A stretch of 64,000 nucleotides of DNA from the NCBI RefSeq assembly GCF_900142535.1, contig NZ_FRBE01000001.1:1-64000 (forward strand). Direction: 5' to 3'. This document shows, one piece after another, positions 8,119-17,480 of the stretch. The DNA comes from Fibrobacter sp. UWEL (GTDB taxonomy: Bacteria > Fibrobacterota > Fibrobacteria > Fibrobacterales > Fibrobacteraceae). The notes under the pieces were generated by a model that worked only from the letters and a program-made list of their open reading frames with translations, had not been told where the DNA came from and searched no databases. Position numbers and translations under genes: made by a program. How positions within the stretch are numbered: the first letter of the stretch is position 1; each line of letters starts with the position of its first letter.

Positions 8119-9648
8119 TTAACCTCCTACCACGGGTGTAGCCGCTTGGGAAATTTTTGCAAAGATAGGTGCAATGCTCTGGTCCAGCAGATCGCAGATC
8201 CAGCCCGGGAAAATACCGATGAGGAGCAGGCAGAGAACCAGAACCACAACCACCAACTTTTCGCGGAAGCAACCGTCGGTAAGTGTTTCATACTTGGCAG
8301 GCATATTGCCGTGAAGCATGCGGTTGGCAGTCTGCAGGATGTAAACTGCGGTAGTGGTGATGGAGAGAATTGCAAGAATAGTCACGATGCGGGTTACGGT
8401 ATCTTCCTGCTGGAAGGCCCCGATAAAGATATTGCTTTCGGCAACGAAACCGCTGAAGCCAGGCAGGCCAAGACCTGCAAAACCTGCAATGACGAAACCA
8501 ACGCCCAGGAAAGGAATCTTTCTCATGATACCGCCCATCTGGGTGATGTCACGGGTGTGGGTACGTTCGTAAATCATACCGATGGTTGCGAAGAACAGAC
8601 CTGTCAGGAAACCGTGGGAAATCATCTGGAGGGATGCGCCGCGAAGACCGATGGGGGTAAGTGCAGCAAGACCCAGGAAGATGAGGCCCAAGTGGCTGAT
8701 AGAGCTGTAAGCGGTAATGTACTTCAGGTCCTTATGACGCAGAGCAATGAAGGGACCGAGAACTACGTTGAAAATCAGGAGCAGAACCACATAGGGGAGC
8801 CAAACCTTTGCGGCTTCCGGCATGAGGAACAAGGCCACGCGAAGGCAGCCGTATGCACCCATCTTCATCATGACGCCTGCTGCCAGCATGGAAACTGCGG
8901 TAGGTGCAGAGGCATGACCGTCCGGGCTCCAGAAGTGGAACGGGAACAGGGATGAGCTGACTGCGAAGCCCATGAACAGCAGGGGGAATGCCCACATCTG
9001 GAAATCCACGGGAAGAGTAATCTTGGAAAGTTCCACAATGCTCCAGCTGTTGACTCCACCTTCGAAGTAAATGCCGAAGAGAGTGGCGAGAATCATGGAG
9101 GATCCGAATGCCAGAGTAAGAGTCAGTTTCTTACCGCCGTAGTCCTTACGACCAGAACCGTAACCGGCGATCATCAGGTACATGCACAGAGCTTCCATTT
9201 CGTAGAATACGAAGAACAGCACCAGGTCCATGCTCATAAATACGCCGTAGACGCTAGTTGCCAGGAGCTGGATCAAGGCGAAGAATACCTTCTGGTTGCC
9301 CTTGATGTTGTAGCTCACCAGGATGCCTGCCCACACGATTACTGCGGTAAGCAGGAGCAGGAACATGTTCAGACCATCGGCACCCACAATGTAGTGGACG
9401 TTGAAGGCGTTGAGCCAGGGAATGTCCGTAAAGAAACGTAACAGCAGGGGCGCTGCAGCTTCATTTGCGGGAGTGCCACTGACGGAATACAGATAGTAGG
9501 TCAGGTAGCCTACCAATGCAAGGACCAATGAACCGGAAGCGGTATGGATGGTCTTGAGAAGGGTTGTCTTTTCCTTGGAAATAGGAATACAGACAAGAAC
9601 CGTCAGGATGGGGATAAGCCAAATCAGGTTAAAAAGTAAAGTTTCCAT
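8119..9648 (-). CDS. nuoM: NADH-quinone oxidoreductase subunit M
   Basis: 509 residues with about 14 membrane helices; the central antiporter-like proton-pumping subunit of complex I. VLFFVFYEMEALCMYLMI carries the conserved Glu of helix 5, and the FPFHFWSPDGHASAPTAVS segment and ISHLGLIFLG are family signatures. It lies between nuoL (15 bp gap) and nuoN (3 bp gap) in the standard gene order. Confidence 0.96.
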   Translation of the reverse strand: METLLFNLIWLIPILTVLVCIPISKEKTTLLKTIHTASGSLVLALVGYLTYYLYSVSGTPANEAAAPLLLRFFTDIPWLNAFNVHYIVGADGLNMFLLLLTAVIVWAGILVSYNIKGNQKVFFALIQLLATSVYGVFMSMDLVLFFVFYEMEALCMYLMIAGYGSGRKDYGGKKLTLTLAFGSSMILATLFGIYFEGGVNSWSIVELSKITLPVDFQMWAFPLLFMGFAVSSSLFPFHFWSPDGHASAPTAVSMLAAGVMMKMGAYGCLRVALFLMPEAAKVWLPYVVLLLIFNVVLGPFIALRHKDLKYITAYSSISHLGLIFLGLAALTPIGLRGASLQMISHGFLTGLFFATIGMIYERTHTRDITQMGGIMRKIPFLGVGFVIAGFAGLGLPGFSGFVAESNIFIGAFQQEDTVTRIVTILAILSITTTAVYILQTANRMLHGNMPAKYETLTDGCFREKLVVVVLVLCLLLIGIFPGWICDLLDQSIAPIFAKISQAATPVVGG

Positions 9649-9663
9649 ATTGTAACCTATAAC

Positions 9664-11616
9664 CTAAAAGGGGAGATGCCCGATGAAACGCCACAGGATG
9701 ACGCCGACGATCAGCGTTCCCAGATAAAATGTCAGGTGACCGCCCTGAGCTTGGCGAACCAAATCACCGAGGCGATGGATGAACCATACCACAAAGGCTA
9801 CGATGCCTTCCACGATGTAGTCCTGAATGAAACGGGCAACACGAGCGATGCCGCCAATGAGGAACTGGCGAACGACGCAGTAGTACATTTCATCGAAGTA
9901 GAACTTGTGATAAATGGTCTTGTAGATGCTACCGCGGTTCACATCGTCCAGTGCGCGGTCGATGTTTGCCTTAGGACTTGCGTAAAGTACCCATGCGATA
10001 AGCAGGGCGAAAACAGCAACACCAATAGCTACGAAAGGAATCCAGTGGGCTTCCGGCAACATCATCAGCTGGGGAACGCGAAGCTTACCCGGCGTAAAGA
10101 AGTGCTCGAAGAGACCCTTTGCAGCAATACCGCTCAACAGGGAAGGTACTGCAAGAATTGCAATCGGCAATGTCATTGCGAAATCTTCGTGGACATGACC
10201 TTCTTCGACGGCGTGGCAACGGGGCTTGCCGTGGAATGCCAGGAAGAACAGACGGAACATGTAGAATGTGGTCAGTCCGCTGGTAAGAAGTGCCAGGCCG
10301 AATACAACGTAGTGCTTACCCTGGAAGGCAGCAAGAATGATTTCATCCTTGGAGAAGAATCCAGAGAAGGGAGGAATGCCGGAGATTGCCAGGATGGAAA
10401 TCAAGGCGCAGATGTAAGTGATGGGCATCTTCTTGCGGAGACCGCCCATGGCGTCAAGATCGTTGGTATGAACCTGATGGATCAAGCTACCTGCAATCAA
10501 GAACAAGCTGCACTTAAAGAAGGCGTGGGTAAAGATGTGGAAGGTAGATGCGGTCCAACCGGTGGTGAATACGGCATCACCAATCTTACAAGTACCCAGG
10601 GCGAACATCATGTAACCCAGCTGGGACAGTGTTGAATAAGCCAGAATACGCTTGATATCCTTCTGGGTGCAAGCGATGACAGCGGCAAATACCATGGTAA
10701 ATGCGCCTACCCACATAATGAGAGTGAGGGAATCACCGCAAACGGCGAAGAAGGGGAACAGACGGGCTACCAGGTAAACACCTGCCACCACCATGGTTGC
10801 ACTATGGATGATGGAGGAAACCGGAGTAGGACCTTCCATTGCATTGGGAAGCCAAATGTGCATGGGGAACATGGCGGACTTACCCCAGCCACCGGTAAAG
10901 ATCAACACGGCGCCGATGGTCAGTGCGGTTGCCTTGCTCACGGACATAATGCCCAAATTAATGGTCTGGTCGGCGAACATGCCAAGTGCGATGCCATTCA
11001 GACTTCCGAAATCAAAGGTCTGGACCACATAGCTGACCAATACGATACCCAGCAGGAAGAAACTGTCAGCGAAGCGGGTCAAGATGAAGGCCTGCTTGGA
11101 AGCGCTTACTGCAGAAGGCTTGTGGTACCAGAAGCCAATGAGAAGGTAGCTGGATACACCCACCAGTTCCCAGAAGATGAACATCTGGAAAAGGTTGGTT
11201 GCGGCTACCAGGCCCAGCATGCTAAAGCTAAAGAGGGAGAGCAGCGCGAAGAATCGTCCTTCGGCGCGGTCTCCGCGCATATAGCCAACGCTGTAGATGT
11301 TTACCATGAACGCGATGAACGTCACTACCACCAGCATCATGATGGAAAGCGGATCCACCAGAAGGCCGATATTTGCAACGAAGCTTTCAGCAAACTTCAG
11401 GAAGGGAACTTCAAATGCAATCACCTTCTGGGGGGCAACGCCCGTAGTGAAGTAACTTACGGCCAGAGTCAGTGCAGAGATGAATGCGATGCCGTTGAGA
11501 GTAATGGCAAGAGCTGCCGCACCCTTGGCGGAACGTTTTCCCAGGAAAAGCCCGTTAATCACGAAGGTGAGAAGGGGCATGAGGAAAATAAGGTAGCTGA
11601 TAGATGTATTAGTCAT
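9664..11616 (-). CDS. nuoL: NADH-quinone oxidoreductase subunit L
   Basis: 650 residues, about 16 membrane helices; the distal antiporter-like subunit of the complex I arm, with the long C-terminal lateral helix expected from its length. Signatures include FIFWELVGVSSYLLIGFW, WLPNAMEGPTPVSSIIHSAT and STLSQLGYMMFALG. Its start overlaps the end of nuoK by 8 nt, indicating coupled translation. Confidence 0.96.
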   Translation of the reverse strand: MTNTSISYLIFLMPLLTFVINGLFLGKRSAKGAAALAITLNGIAFISALTLAVSYFTTGVAPQKVIAFEVPFLKFAESFVANIGLLVDPLSIMMLVVVTFIAFMVNIYSVGYMRGDRAEGRFFALLSLFSFSMLGLVAATNLFQMFIFWELVGVSSYLLIGFWYHKPSAVSASKQAFILTRFADSFFLLGIVLVSYVVQTFDFGSLNGIALGMFADQTINLGIMSVSKATALTIGAVLIFTGGWGKSAMFPMHIWLPNAMEGPTPVSSIIHSATMVVAGVYLVARLFPFFAVCGDSLTLIMWVGAFTMVFAAVIACTQKDIKRILAYSTLSQLGYMMFALGTCKIGDAVFTTGWTASTFHIFTHAFFKCSLFLIAGSLIHQVHTNDLDAMGGLRKKMPITYICALISILAISGIPPFSGFFSKDEIILAAFQGKHYVVFGLALLTSGLTTFYMFRLFFLAFHGKPRCHAVEEGHVHEDFAMTLPIAILAVPSLLSGIAAKGLFEHFFTPGKLRVPQLMMLPEAHWIPFVAIGVAVFALLIAWVLYASPKANIDRALDDVNRGSIYKTIYHKFYFDEMYYCVVRQFLIGGIARVARFIQDYIVEGIVAFVVWFIHRLGDLVRQAQGGHLTFYLGTLIVGVILWRFIGHLPF

Positions 11617-11914
11617 GGAGCTCCCTCAGTTGATCTATGTCGAGGCTCTTGTGACGGCGATACATGCTCACGATAATAGCGAGAGCGATAGCCATTTCAC
11701 AGGCGGTGACGGCAATGACAAATGCACTGAAAATACTGCCGGAAGTGGAATCACCGGGAGTAAAGTAGGCAAATGCAATGAAATTGATATTAGCTGCGTT
11801 GAGCATCAGTTCCATAGAAATCAGCATGCCCACCAGATGGCGACGGTGGATAAGACCCCACACGCCAATGCCAAACAGAAGGAATGCCAGAATCAGGCAA
11901 TTCATTAAAGTCAT
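11609..11914 (-). CDS. nuoK: NADH-quinone oxidoreductase subunit K
   Basis: 101 residues with three membrane helices, the usual NuoK size. Conserved Glu residues important for proton pumping appear in MLISMELMLNAANINF and in VTACEMAIALAI. It overlaps nuoJ by 1 nt and nuoL by 8 nt. Confidence 0.95.
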   Translation of the reverse strand: MTLMNCLILAFLLFGIGVWGLIHRRHLVGMLISMELMLNAANINFIAFAYFTPGDSTSGSIFSAFVIAVTACEMAIALAIIVSMYRRHKSLDIDQLRELHD

Positions 11915-12480
11915 TACTTGTCCTCCTTTTCCTTGTGAGCGATGGTCACTGCTGCAATCAAGGTCATTAGCAGGAGAACGCTTACGATTTCAAAAGGAAT
12001 GATATAGCCATTGGTTCCATAGTCCAGAAGTCTAAGTGCAAAGGACTTCAGGCTTGCGTAACCCTCGGGTGCTGCCATAGGCATGGTGGCCAGTTCCTTA
12101 ATGGGGAACAAGCACTTGACCATCACCACCACAAAGCCTACACTCAGAAGGAATGCTGCAAAAGTGCGGGGGATGTTTACCGAGAAGTGATCTTCGCCGA
12201 GATGGCTGGTCAGCAAGATTGTGAACACCACGAAGATGACCACACCGCCTACGTAGACCATCACTTGGGCAATGGCAATAAATTCTGCCTGCAGGAGCAT
12301 ATAAAGAATGGCTGTTCCTACGAAGGCGAAAATGAGGAATACGGCACTCTTCAAGACGCTCTTGACAGCAACGGTACATACGGCCATCACAAGAATTACA
12401 AGCGCCACCGCATAGAAGGCGATATCTACGCCGCTATGGGGAAATGCCAGAGGAATACTGTTAAGCAGGTTTTCAAGCAT
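11914..12480 (-). CDS. nuoJ: NADH-quinone oxidoreductase subunit J
   Basis: 188 residues with five predicted membrane helices; a NuoJ subunit, which couples quinone chemistry to the proton-pumping arm. The signature LLQAEFIAIAQVMVYVGGVV, containing the pi-bulge helix, is clear. It shares its start and stop bases with nuoI and nuoK (1-nt overlaps). Confidence 0.95.
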   Translation of the reverse strand: MLENLLNSIPLAFPHSGVDIAFYAVALVILVMAVCTVAVKSVLKSAVFLIFAFVGTAILYMLLQAEFIAIAQVMVYVGGVVIFVVFTILLTSHLGEDHFSVNIPRTFAAFLLSVGFVVVMVKCLFPIKELATMPMAAPEGYASLKSFALRLLDYGTNGYIIPFEIVSVLLLMTLIAAVTIAHKEKEDK

Positions 12481-12953
12481 TAGCCTTGTCCCTCCTTCTT
12501 ATTCAAGATCATTTCCAGCGTGGAAGCATCCGTAGTTGCCACTTCGAAAGCGGGGCTCATCTCGATGGCGCCAAAGGGGCATGCTTCTACACAGAGGCCG
12601 CACTGGGTGCAGCTAGCGAAATGATAAACGTAACGGCCCAGAACCTTCTTGCCAGCAATGTTCTTGGTGGGAAGCACCGTAATGCTGGAGTTGGGACAGG
12701 CACGTTCACACATACCACAAGCGGTGCAGTGATTGTTTCCTTCGGCGTCTTCCACCATGGAAAGGCGACCGCGGTAACGTTCATGCATTTTCAGTGTCTT
12801 GCGATTTTCCGGATACTGTTCCGTAACGATGCGCTTGGGGTTAAAGAAGTACTTGAGGGAAACGGACAAACCGCAGAGAAGGCTCCACGGACCCGTTACG
12901 CACTTCTTCAAGTAGCGCTTGATGTATTGAGATGTTGAAATATGTTTTGACAT
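12480..12953 (-). CDS. nuoI: NADH-quinone oxidoreductase subunit I (two 4Fe-4S clusters)
   Basis: 157 residues. Two CxxCxxCxxxCP motifs, CTACGMCERACP and CTQCGLCVEACP, bind clusters N6a and N6b that pass electrons towards NuoB. The N-terminal amphipathic region (YLKKCVTGPWSLLCGL) should contact the membrane arm. Because nuoE, F and G are absent from the cluster, these would be the first visible clusters in the electron chain encoded here. Confidence 0.96.
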   Translation of the reverse strand: MSKHISTSQYIKRYLKKCVTGPWSLLCGLSVSLKYFFNPKRIVTEQYPENRKTLKMHERYRGRLSMVEDAEGNNHCTACGMCERACPNSSITVLPTKNIAGKKVLGRYVYHFASCTQCGLCVEACPFGAIEMSPAFEVATTDASTLEMILNKKEGQG

Positions 12954-12971
12954 TTTTGATCTCTATGGTCC

Positions 12972-14093
12972 TTAACCAGCAAAAACAACCCATGCGGCAC
13001 CAGCAACCAGAAGGAGCAGGTTTACCGGCAACATAAACTTCCATTCAAAACTCATGAGCTGGTCTACGCGGGGGCGGACAAAGGTCCAGCGGACCATCAT
13101 GTAGCACCAGATCAGGAAGTAAATCTTGGCGAACATCCATACGAAACCAGGAACCTGCATCATCAGGTTGTCTACGGCTTCGATGCCGATGCAAGGTACG
13201 TTAAAGCCTCCCAGGAAGCAAGTTGCTGCCAGAGCGGAGTTGGTCACCAGGGCAATGTATTCAGCCAGGTAGAACATGGCAAAAGGAGTGCCTGTATATT
13301 CCGTATGGTAACCACCGGTCAGTTCCTGTTCTGCTTCTGCGATGTCGAAGGGTGCGCGGTTCATTTCTGCAGTAGAAGAAATGAAGAACAGGATGAAGGC
13401 GATAAAGCCGAGAACGGGGACCTTGAAAATCATCCAGTTGGCTACAGTACCGGACTGGCTTGTGGCAATGTCCATCAGGTTGGTAGAACCGGACATCATC
13501 ACCACAAAGAGGAGAATCAAGGCGAAGGAAATTTCGTAGCTGATCATCTGAGCGCCACTACGGAGAGATCCCATCAGGGAGTACTTGTTATTACTGGACC
13601 AACCGCCCAGAAGAATACCAAGAACGCCGAAACCGTTCACCGCAATAATCAGGGGAATGCCCAGGTCTACGTCAGCCACCACCAGGTTGCTGCCGAAAGG
13701 AATGAGGGCTGTTACCATGAAAGGTGCGATCAATGCAATCATGGGTGCCACATAGAAGAGAATCTTGTCGGCACTCTTAGGAGAGTAAACTTCCTTGAAG
13801 AGCATCTTCAGCACGTCGGCGATGGTCTGGATGGTTCCGTGCCAGCCGAGGCGCATGGGGCCCAGACGGCACTGAACGTGGGCGCAGACCTTACGTTCCA
13901 TGTAGATGAGGATGGGGGCGTTGCCGATGTTCACCAGGCAAACTGCCACAATGCAAATCACTGCATTGATGAGGAATGCAACGATGTTATTGAGCAGGTC
14001 GGACTGCAGTGCTTCCGGCAGGTATGCTGCCAACTGCGGAACCCACTCGCGAACGACGTCGCCGATAGGATTTGGAATTGAAGGTACGAACAT
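12972..14093 (-). CDS. nuoH: NADH-quinone oxidoreductase subunit H
   Basis: 373 residues with eight predicted membrane helices; the membrane subunit that forms the quinone entry site with NuoB and NuoD. Signatures: MERKVCAHVQCRLGPMRLGW near the first cytoplasmic loop and STAEMNRAPFDIAEAEQELT with the acidic residues of the E channel. It is separated from nuoD by 12 bp. Confidence 0.96.
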   Translation of the reverse strand: MFVPSIPNPIGDVVREWVPQLAAYLPEALQSDLLNNIVAFLINAVICIVAVCLVNIGNAPILIYMERKVCAHVQCRLGPMRLGWHGTIQTIADVLKMLFKEVYSPKSADKILFYVAPMIALIAPFMVTALIPFGSNLVVADVDLGIPLIIAVNGFGVLGILLGGWSSNNKYSLMGSLRSGAQMISYEISFALILLFVVMMSGSTNLMDIATSQSGTVANWMIFKVPVLGFIAFILFFISSTAEMNRAPFDIAEAEQELTGGYHTEYTGTPFAMFYLAEYIALVTNSALAATCFLGGFNVPCIGIEAVDNLMMQVPGFVWMFAKIYFLIWCYMMVRWTFVRPRVDQLMSFEWKFMLPVNLLLLVAGAAWVVFAG

Positions 14094-14105
14094 ATTACTT
14101 ACCTA

Positions 14106-15245
14106 CTATCTGTCAATTTCAGGAATCACAGGGTCCAGAGTGGCCATGACCACCACCAAGTCGGAAATCTTTCCGCCCTGGCACATCTTGTTGAGGGCGC
14201 CTACGTGAGGGAAGCTGGGACCGCGAGTGTGAATGCGGTAAGGCTTGTCGCCGGCGGCAGCCACCACGTAAGTACCGTAAAGACCCTTGGCGGTTTCAAT
14301 TTCGCTGTAGTAACGACCCGGATTCAGCTTGACCGGCTTTTCCTTACTGCGATAGGGACCTTCCTTGGGGAACTTTTCGATACACTGACGCAGGATCTTC
14401 ATGGATTCGTGAATTTCTGCAATACGGATCTTGTATCGATCGTAGCAGTCGCCGTTATGGAAAACGGGAACGTCGAAATCCATCTGGTCGTAAATGCTAT
14501 AGGGATTAGCCCTACGGACGTCAAAGTCTACGCCACTAGCACGAAGAACAGGACCGGAGCATCCCAGGGAGATTGCGTCTTCCTTAGAGAGGACGCCAAC
14601 GCCGATGCTACGTTCCAGAACGATGATGTTCTTGGAAAGGAATCGCTCGTAGTCCTTCATGGTATCTTCCATGTGGTCCAGGAATGACTTTACGCGTGCA
14701 ATGAAACCTTCCGGAAGGTCGAAACGGCTTCCACCCGGACGGAAAAAGTTGGTGGTCAGGCGGGAACCTGTCACTTCTTCCAGCATGTCGTGGATCATTT
14801 CACGTTCCTTAAAGCCGAACAGCAAGCAAGTCTGGCCGCCCAAGTCACCGCCGAAGCAGCCGAAGAACACCAGGTGGCTTGCAATACGACCCAGCTCAGA
14901 GAGCATGACGCGGATGTATTCAGCCTTTTCGGGAACACCGATGTTCATGCCCTTTTCGTAAGCAAGAACAAGACCCAGGTTATTCTGGATGGCGGTCAGG
15001 TAGTCCTGACGGTCACTCATGGGGATGTACTGCAGGTAAGTCATGGACTCGCCCTGCTTTTCCATACCACGGTGGATATAGCCAAAGTGGGGGACGATTT
15101 CCACGATGTTTTCGCCATCCATGCGGAGAGCTAAGCGAAGTGCACCGTGGGTACTGGGGTGCTGGGGCCCCATGTTAATGAAAAATTCTTCGGAATCCGT
15201 TTCCCGGGTGATTTTGAATCCCGGAGGGAGCTGTGTCATACTCAT
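14106..15245 (-). CDS. nuoD: NADH-quinone oxidoreductase subunit D
   Basis: 379 residues, the quinone-reducing 49-kDa homologue, related to [NiFe]-hydrogenase large subunits but without the nickel cysteines. MGPQHPSTHGALRL near the N terminus carries the quinone-site His, followed by YIHRGMEK. It is a separate gene, unlike the NuoCD fusion of Escherichia coli. The start overlaps the nuoBC stop (ATGA). Confidence 0.97.
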   Translation of the reverse strand: MSMTQLPPGFKITRETDSEEFFINMGPQHPSTHGALRLALRMDGENIVEIVPHFGYIHRGMEKQGESMTYLQYIPMSDRQDYLTAIQNNLGLVLAYEKGMNIGVPEKAEYIRVMLSELGRIASHLVFFGCFGGDLGGQTCLLFGFKEREMIHDMLEEVTGSRLTTNFFRPGGSRFDLPEGFIARVKSFLDHMEDTMKDYERFLSKNIIVLERSIGVGVLSKEDAISLGCSGPVLRASGVDFDVRRANPYSIYDQMDFDVPVFHNGDCYDRYKIRIAEIHESMKILRQCIEKFPKEGPYRSKEKPVKLNPGRYYSEIETAKGLYGTYVVAAAGDKPYRIHTRGPSFPHVGALNKMCQGGKISDLVVVMATLDPVIPEIDR

Positions 15246-16492
15246 ACCGGCCTCTTCATCATGTTGGGGTTAGTGAAATCCTTACGCAGGGGATAGCCTT
15301 CGAATTTCGGATCCAGGAAGATGCGGCGCAAATCCTGGTGACCTTCGAACTTAATGCCGAACATGTCGTAAACTTCACGTTCCTTAAGTTCTGCGGTTGC
15401 GTAAAGATCGCTGATGGAGGGGACGTTTGCCAGAAGGCTGGTTGCCTTCTTTTCTTCGGCCACTTCTGCCTTAGGAAGCGGTGTGCAGAAGAATACCTTG
15501 TGACCCTTTACCAAGCTGCGGAGCATGGTGACCAACTCAAAACGATCCGGGTAGTCAATGGCGGTAACGTCAATGAGGTAATCCATCTTCAGGGCGGGAT
15601 CTGCCTTGGCGAATTCAACTGCAGCCCTGTAGTCTTCCTTGTTCAGGCGGATTTCCAGAGGACTGTCTGCGGGGATGTTTTCCAGTTCGCCTTCGATGGT
15701 TGCGCTGGGGAACTTCTCCTGAATCTTTGCCAGCATATCAGCATGATTCAGTCCCTTGTTGAACTTTTCGGCCAGGGAGAGTTCGTGTTCGCGAGTGACT
15801 TCGGGGAACACTTCCTTAACGACGCGAACAGGCTTAAAGGCGCTCTTGTAGTCCGGATTTTCTTCCTTGAACTTGGCGCGGGCTTCGGCCATTTCCTCAT
15901 CCTTGATCTTTTCAAGTTCGGCCCAGGCCTTGGCGGCTTCGCGGTAGCGGTCGTAGTTGGCGGTATCCTTGATGTCGCCTTCATGCCACGGATCGCGGCA
16001 GGTTTCCTTGAGGATCTTTTCGCGCAGGGTCAAGAGACCATGGAAAAGAGCTTCCGGACGGGGAGGACAACCAGGAACGAAAACATCTACGGGAATTAGG
16101 TTCTCGGCACCACGGACAACAGCGTAGTTGTCATACTTGAAGGGGCCACCACTAATGGTGCAAGCGCCCATAGCGAGAACGTACTTGGGACCCGGCATCT
16201 GTTCGTACAGCATCTGGAGTGCAGGTGCCATACGGCGGGTTACTGTGCCTGCAATGATAAACAGGTCTGCCTGTCTCGGGGAAGCGCGGAACACTTCGGA
16301 ACCGAAACGAGAAATGTCATAACGGGCCATGGAGCTACTCATCATTTCGATAGCGCAGCAGCTGGTGCCGTAGGTGAGGGGCCAAATAGAGTTGGCGCGA
16401 GCCCAGTTGACTACGTAGTCAATGGCGTTCACCACATACTTGCCGCCCGGAATGGGGTCAAGTATCTTGGGTGCAAAGTTGATTATTCCCAT
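15242..16492 (-). CDS. nuoBC: NADH-quinone oxidoreductase subunits B and C fused
   Basis: 416 residues joining two subunits. Residues about 1-170 are NuoB, which binds terminal cluster N2; its ligands are visible as the Cys pair in TSCCAIE, the Cys in MGACTISGG and the Cys in VPGCPPRPE. A charged, Glu/Lys-rich linker of about 70-90 residues (roughly 170-255) leads to NuoC (about 255-416), recognised by DYLIDVTAIDYPDRFE, KEREVYDMFGIKFEGH and YPLRKDF. One continuous frame covers both with no internal stop, so this is a real fusion rather than a sequencing artefact. It overlaps nuoA by 10 nt and nuoD by 4 nt. Confidence 0.95.
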   Translation of the reverse strand: MGIINFAPKILDPIPGGKYVVNAIDYVVNWARANSIWPLTYGTSCCAIEMMSSSMARYDISRFGSEVFRASPRQADLFIIAGTVTRRMAPALQMLYEQMPGPKYVLAMGACTISGGPFKYDNYAVVRGAENLIPVDVFVPGCPPRPEALFHGLLTLREKILKETCRDPWHEGDIKDTANYDRYREAAKAWAELEKIKDEEMAEARAKFKEENPDYKSAFKPVRVVKEVFPEVTREHELSLAEKFNKGLNHADMLAKIQEKFPSATIEGELENIPADSPLEIRLNKEDYRAAVEFAKADPALKMDYLIDVTAIDYPDRFELVTMLRSLVKGHKVFFCTPLPKAEVAEEKKATSLLANVPSISDLYATAELKEREVYDMFGIKFEGHQDLRRIFLDPKFEGYPLRKDFTNPNMMKRPV

Positions 16493-16863
16493 TTGAGGAC
16501 TCCCTTCTTCCAGGCGTAGGCGAGACCTGCCACCAGGATTGCAACGAAGATCACCAGGTCAATCACCACTACCACCGGGGAGAGGAAGGTGTTGCCTGCC
16601 ATAATTTCCTTGAAATTTGCGAATACGGGAAGCAGGAATAATGCTTCCACGTCAAAAACCAAGAAAAGGAGGGCGAAGATATAGTAGCCCACCTTAAACT
16701 GGATACGTGCATTGCCATAGGTCTCCATACCGCATTCGTAGGGAGCCGCCTTATTCTTGGTATTCTTGGTGCGATAACCTAGCAACAGACCTGTAACGGT
16801 AGCTGCAGCTGCGATAAACGCGCCTAGGAATAGAAAGATGGATAGAATGATGTACTCTGACAT
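16483..16863 (-). CDS. nuoA: NADH-quinone oxidoreductase subunit A
   Basis: 126 residues with three membrane helices. The NuoA signature KAAPYECGMETYGNARIQFKV (loop near the quinone chamber) and LFLVFDVEALFLLPV with paired acidic residues are present. The first gene of the nuo block proper, 23 bp after the unknown gene upstream, with GGAAAG and AAGG sequences before the ATG. Confidence 0.96.
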   Translation of the reverse strand: MSEYIILSIFLFLGAFIAAAATVTGLLLGYRTKNTKNKAAPYECGMETYGNARIQFKVGYYIFALLFLVFDVEALFLLPVFANFKEIMAGNTFLSPVVVVIDLVIFVAILVAGLAYAWKKGVLKWE

Positions 16864-16886
16864 GATTAACCTTGTTCTTTCCTTTT

Positions 16887-17480
16887 TTAATAAAAATTCT
16901 GCAATTCCTGGATTGTACCAAAAAGTGTATTACCGATCTGGAATCTTTCCAGAACGTGTCGTAGCAAATCCTTGAATTCGTCGATGGTGGCGACGTTCAT
17001 TTCATTCAACTTCTGCTGAATGGCGTTCACGTAACCAGAACCTACGGGCTTTGTTTTCATATCCTGCATCTCGCCACTCCACTGCTGTAACATCTGGTCC
17101 GTTTCGATACGGGCGATGACATAGCGGGTGGTCGACAAAAGTTCCTGCAAAAAGTGTACCATGAAGATTTCTTCCTGCAGAATACCCCATCTCTTATCCT
17201 TGGAGTAGAGGGAGGCGTTTTCGGCCTTTCCGTAAAAGACTGCTGCCTGGGCATACTCGAGACAGGTCATGAGCAGGCGTTCATAACGTTTGATTTCTCG
17301 ACCTAGATGCTGGAACCATACGGTGTCCGCCACCGGGTTGGTTTCCTTGCGTTCGGCAACGTCGTTAGGGAATAACGCTCTGAAGGCGTAATAAACTTCT
17401 TCATAATAGCGATTGCGCATTCGGCAGTTGAATGCACGGTTCTTTAAAGTGTAGTCGCTATGGTGGAGGGTTGTAATCAT
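16887..17480 (-). CDS. Unknown protein between rel and nuoA
   Basis: I do not recognise this 197-residue protein. It looks soluble and mostly helical, with many Tyr, Gln and Glu (for example RNRYYEEVYYAFRALF and WGILQEEIFMVHFLQELL), no membrane segment and no signal peptide. Its start overlaps the rel stop by 4 nt and it ends 23 bp before nuoA. It is therefore probably translated from the same mRNA as rel and perhaps nuo. Codon choice resembles its neighbours. Confidence 0.8.
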   Translation of the reverse strand: MITTLHHSDYTLKNRAFNCRMRNRYYEEVYYAFRALFPNDVAERKETNPVADTVWFQHLGREIKRYERLLMTCLEYAQAAVFYGKAENASLYSKDKRWGILQEEIFMVHFLQELLSTTRYVIARIETDQMLQQWSGEMQDMKTKPVGSGYVNAIQQKLNEMNVATIDEFKDLLRHVLERFQIGNTLFGTIQELQNFY

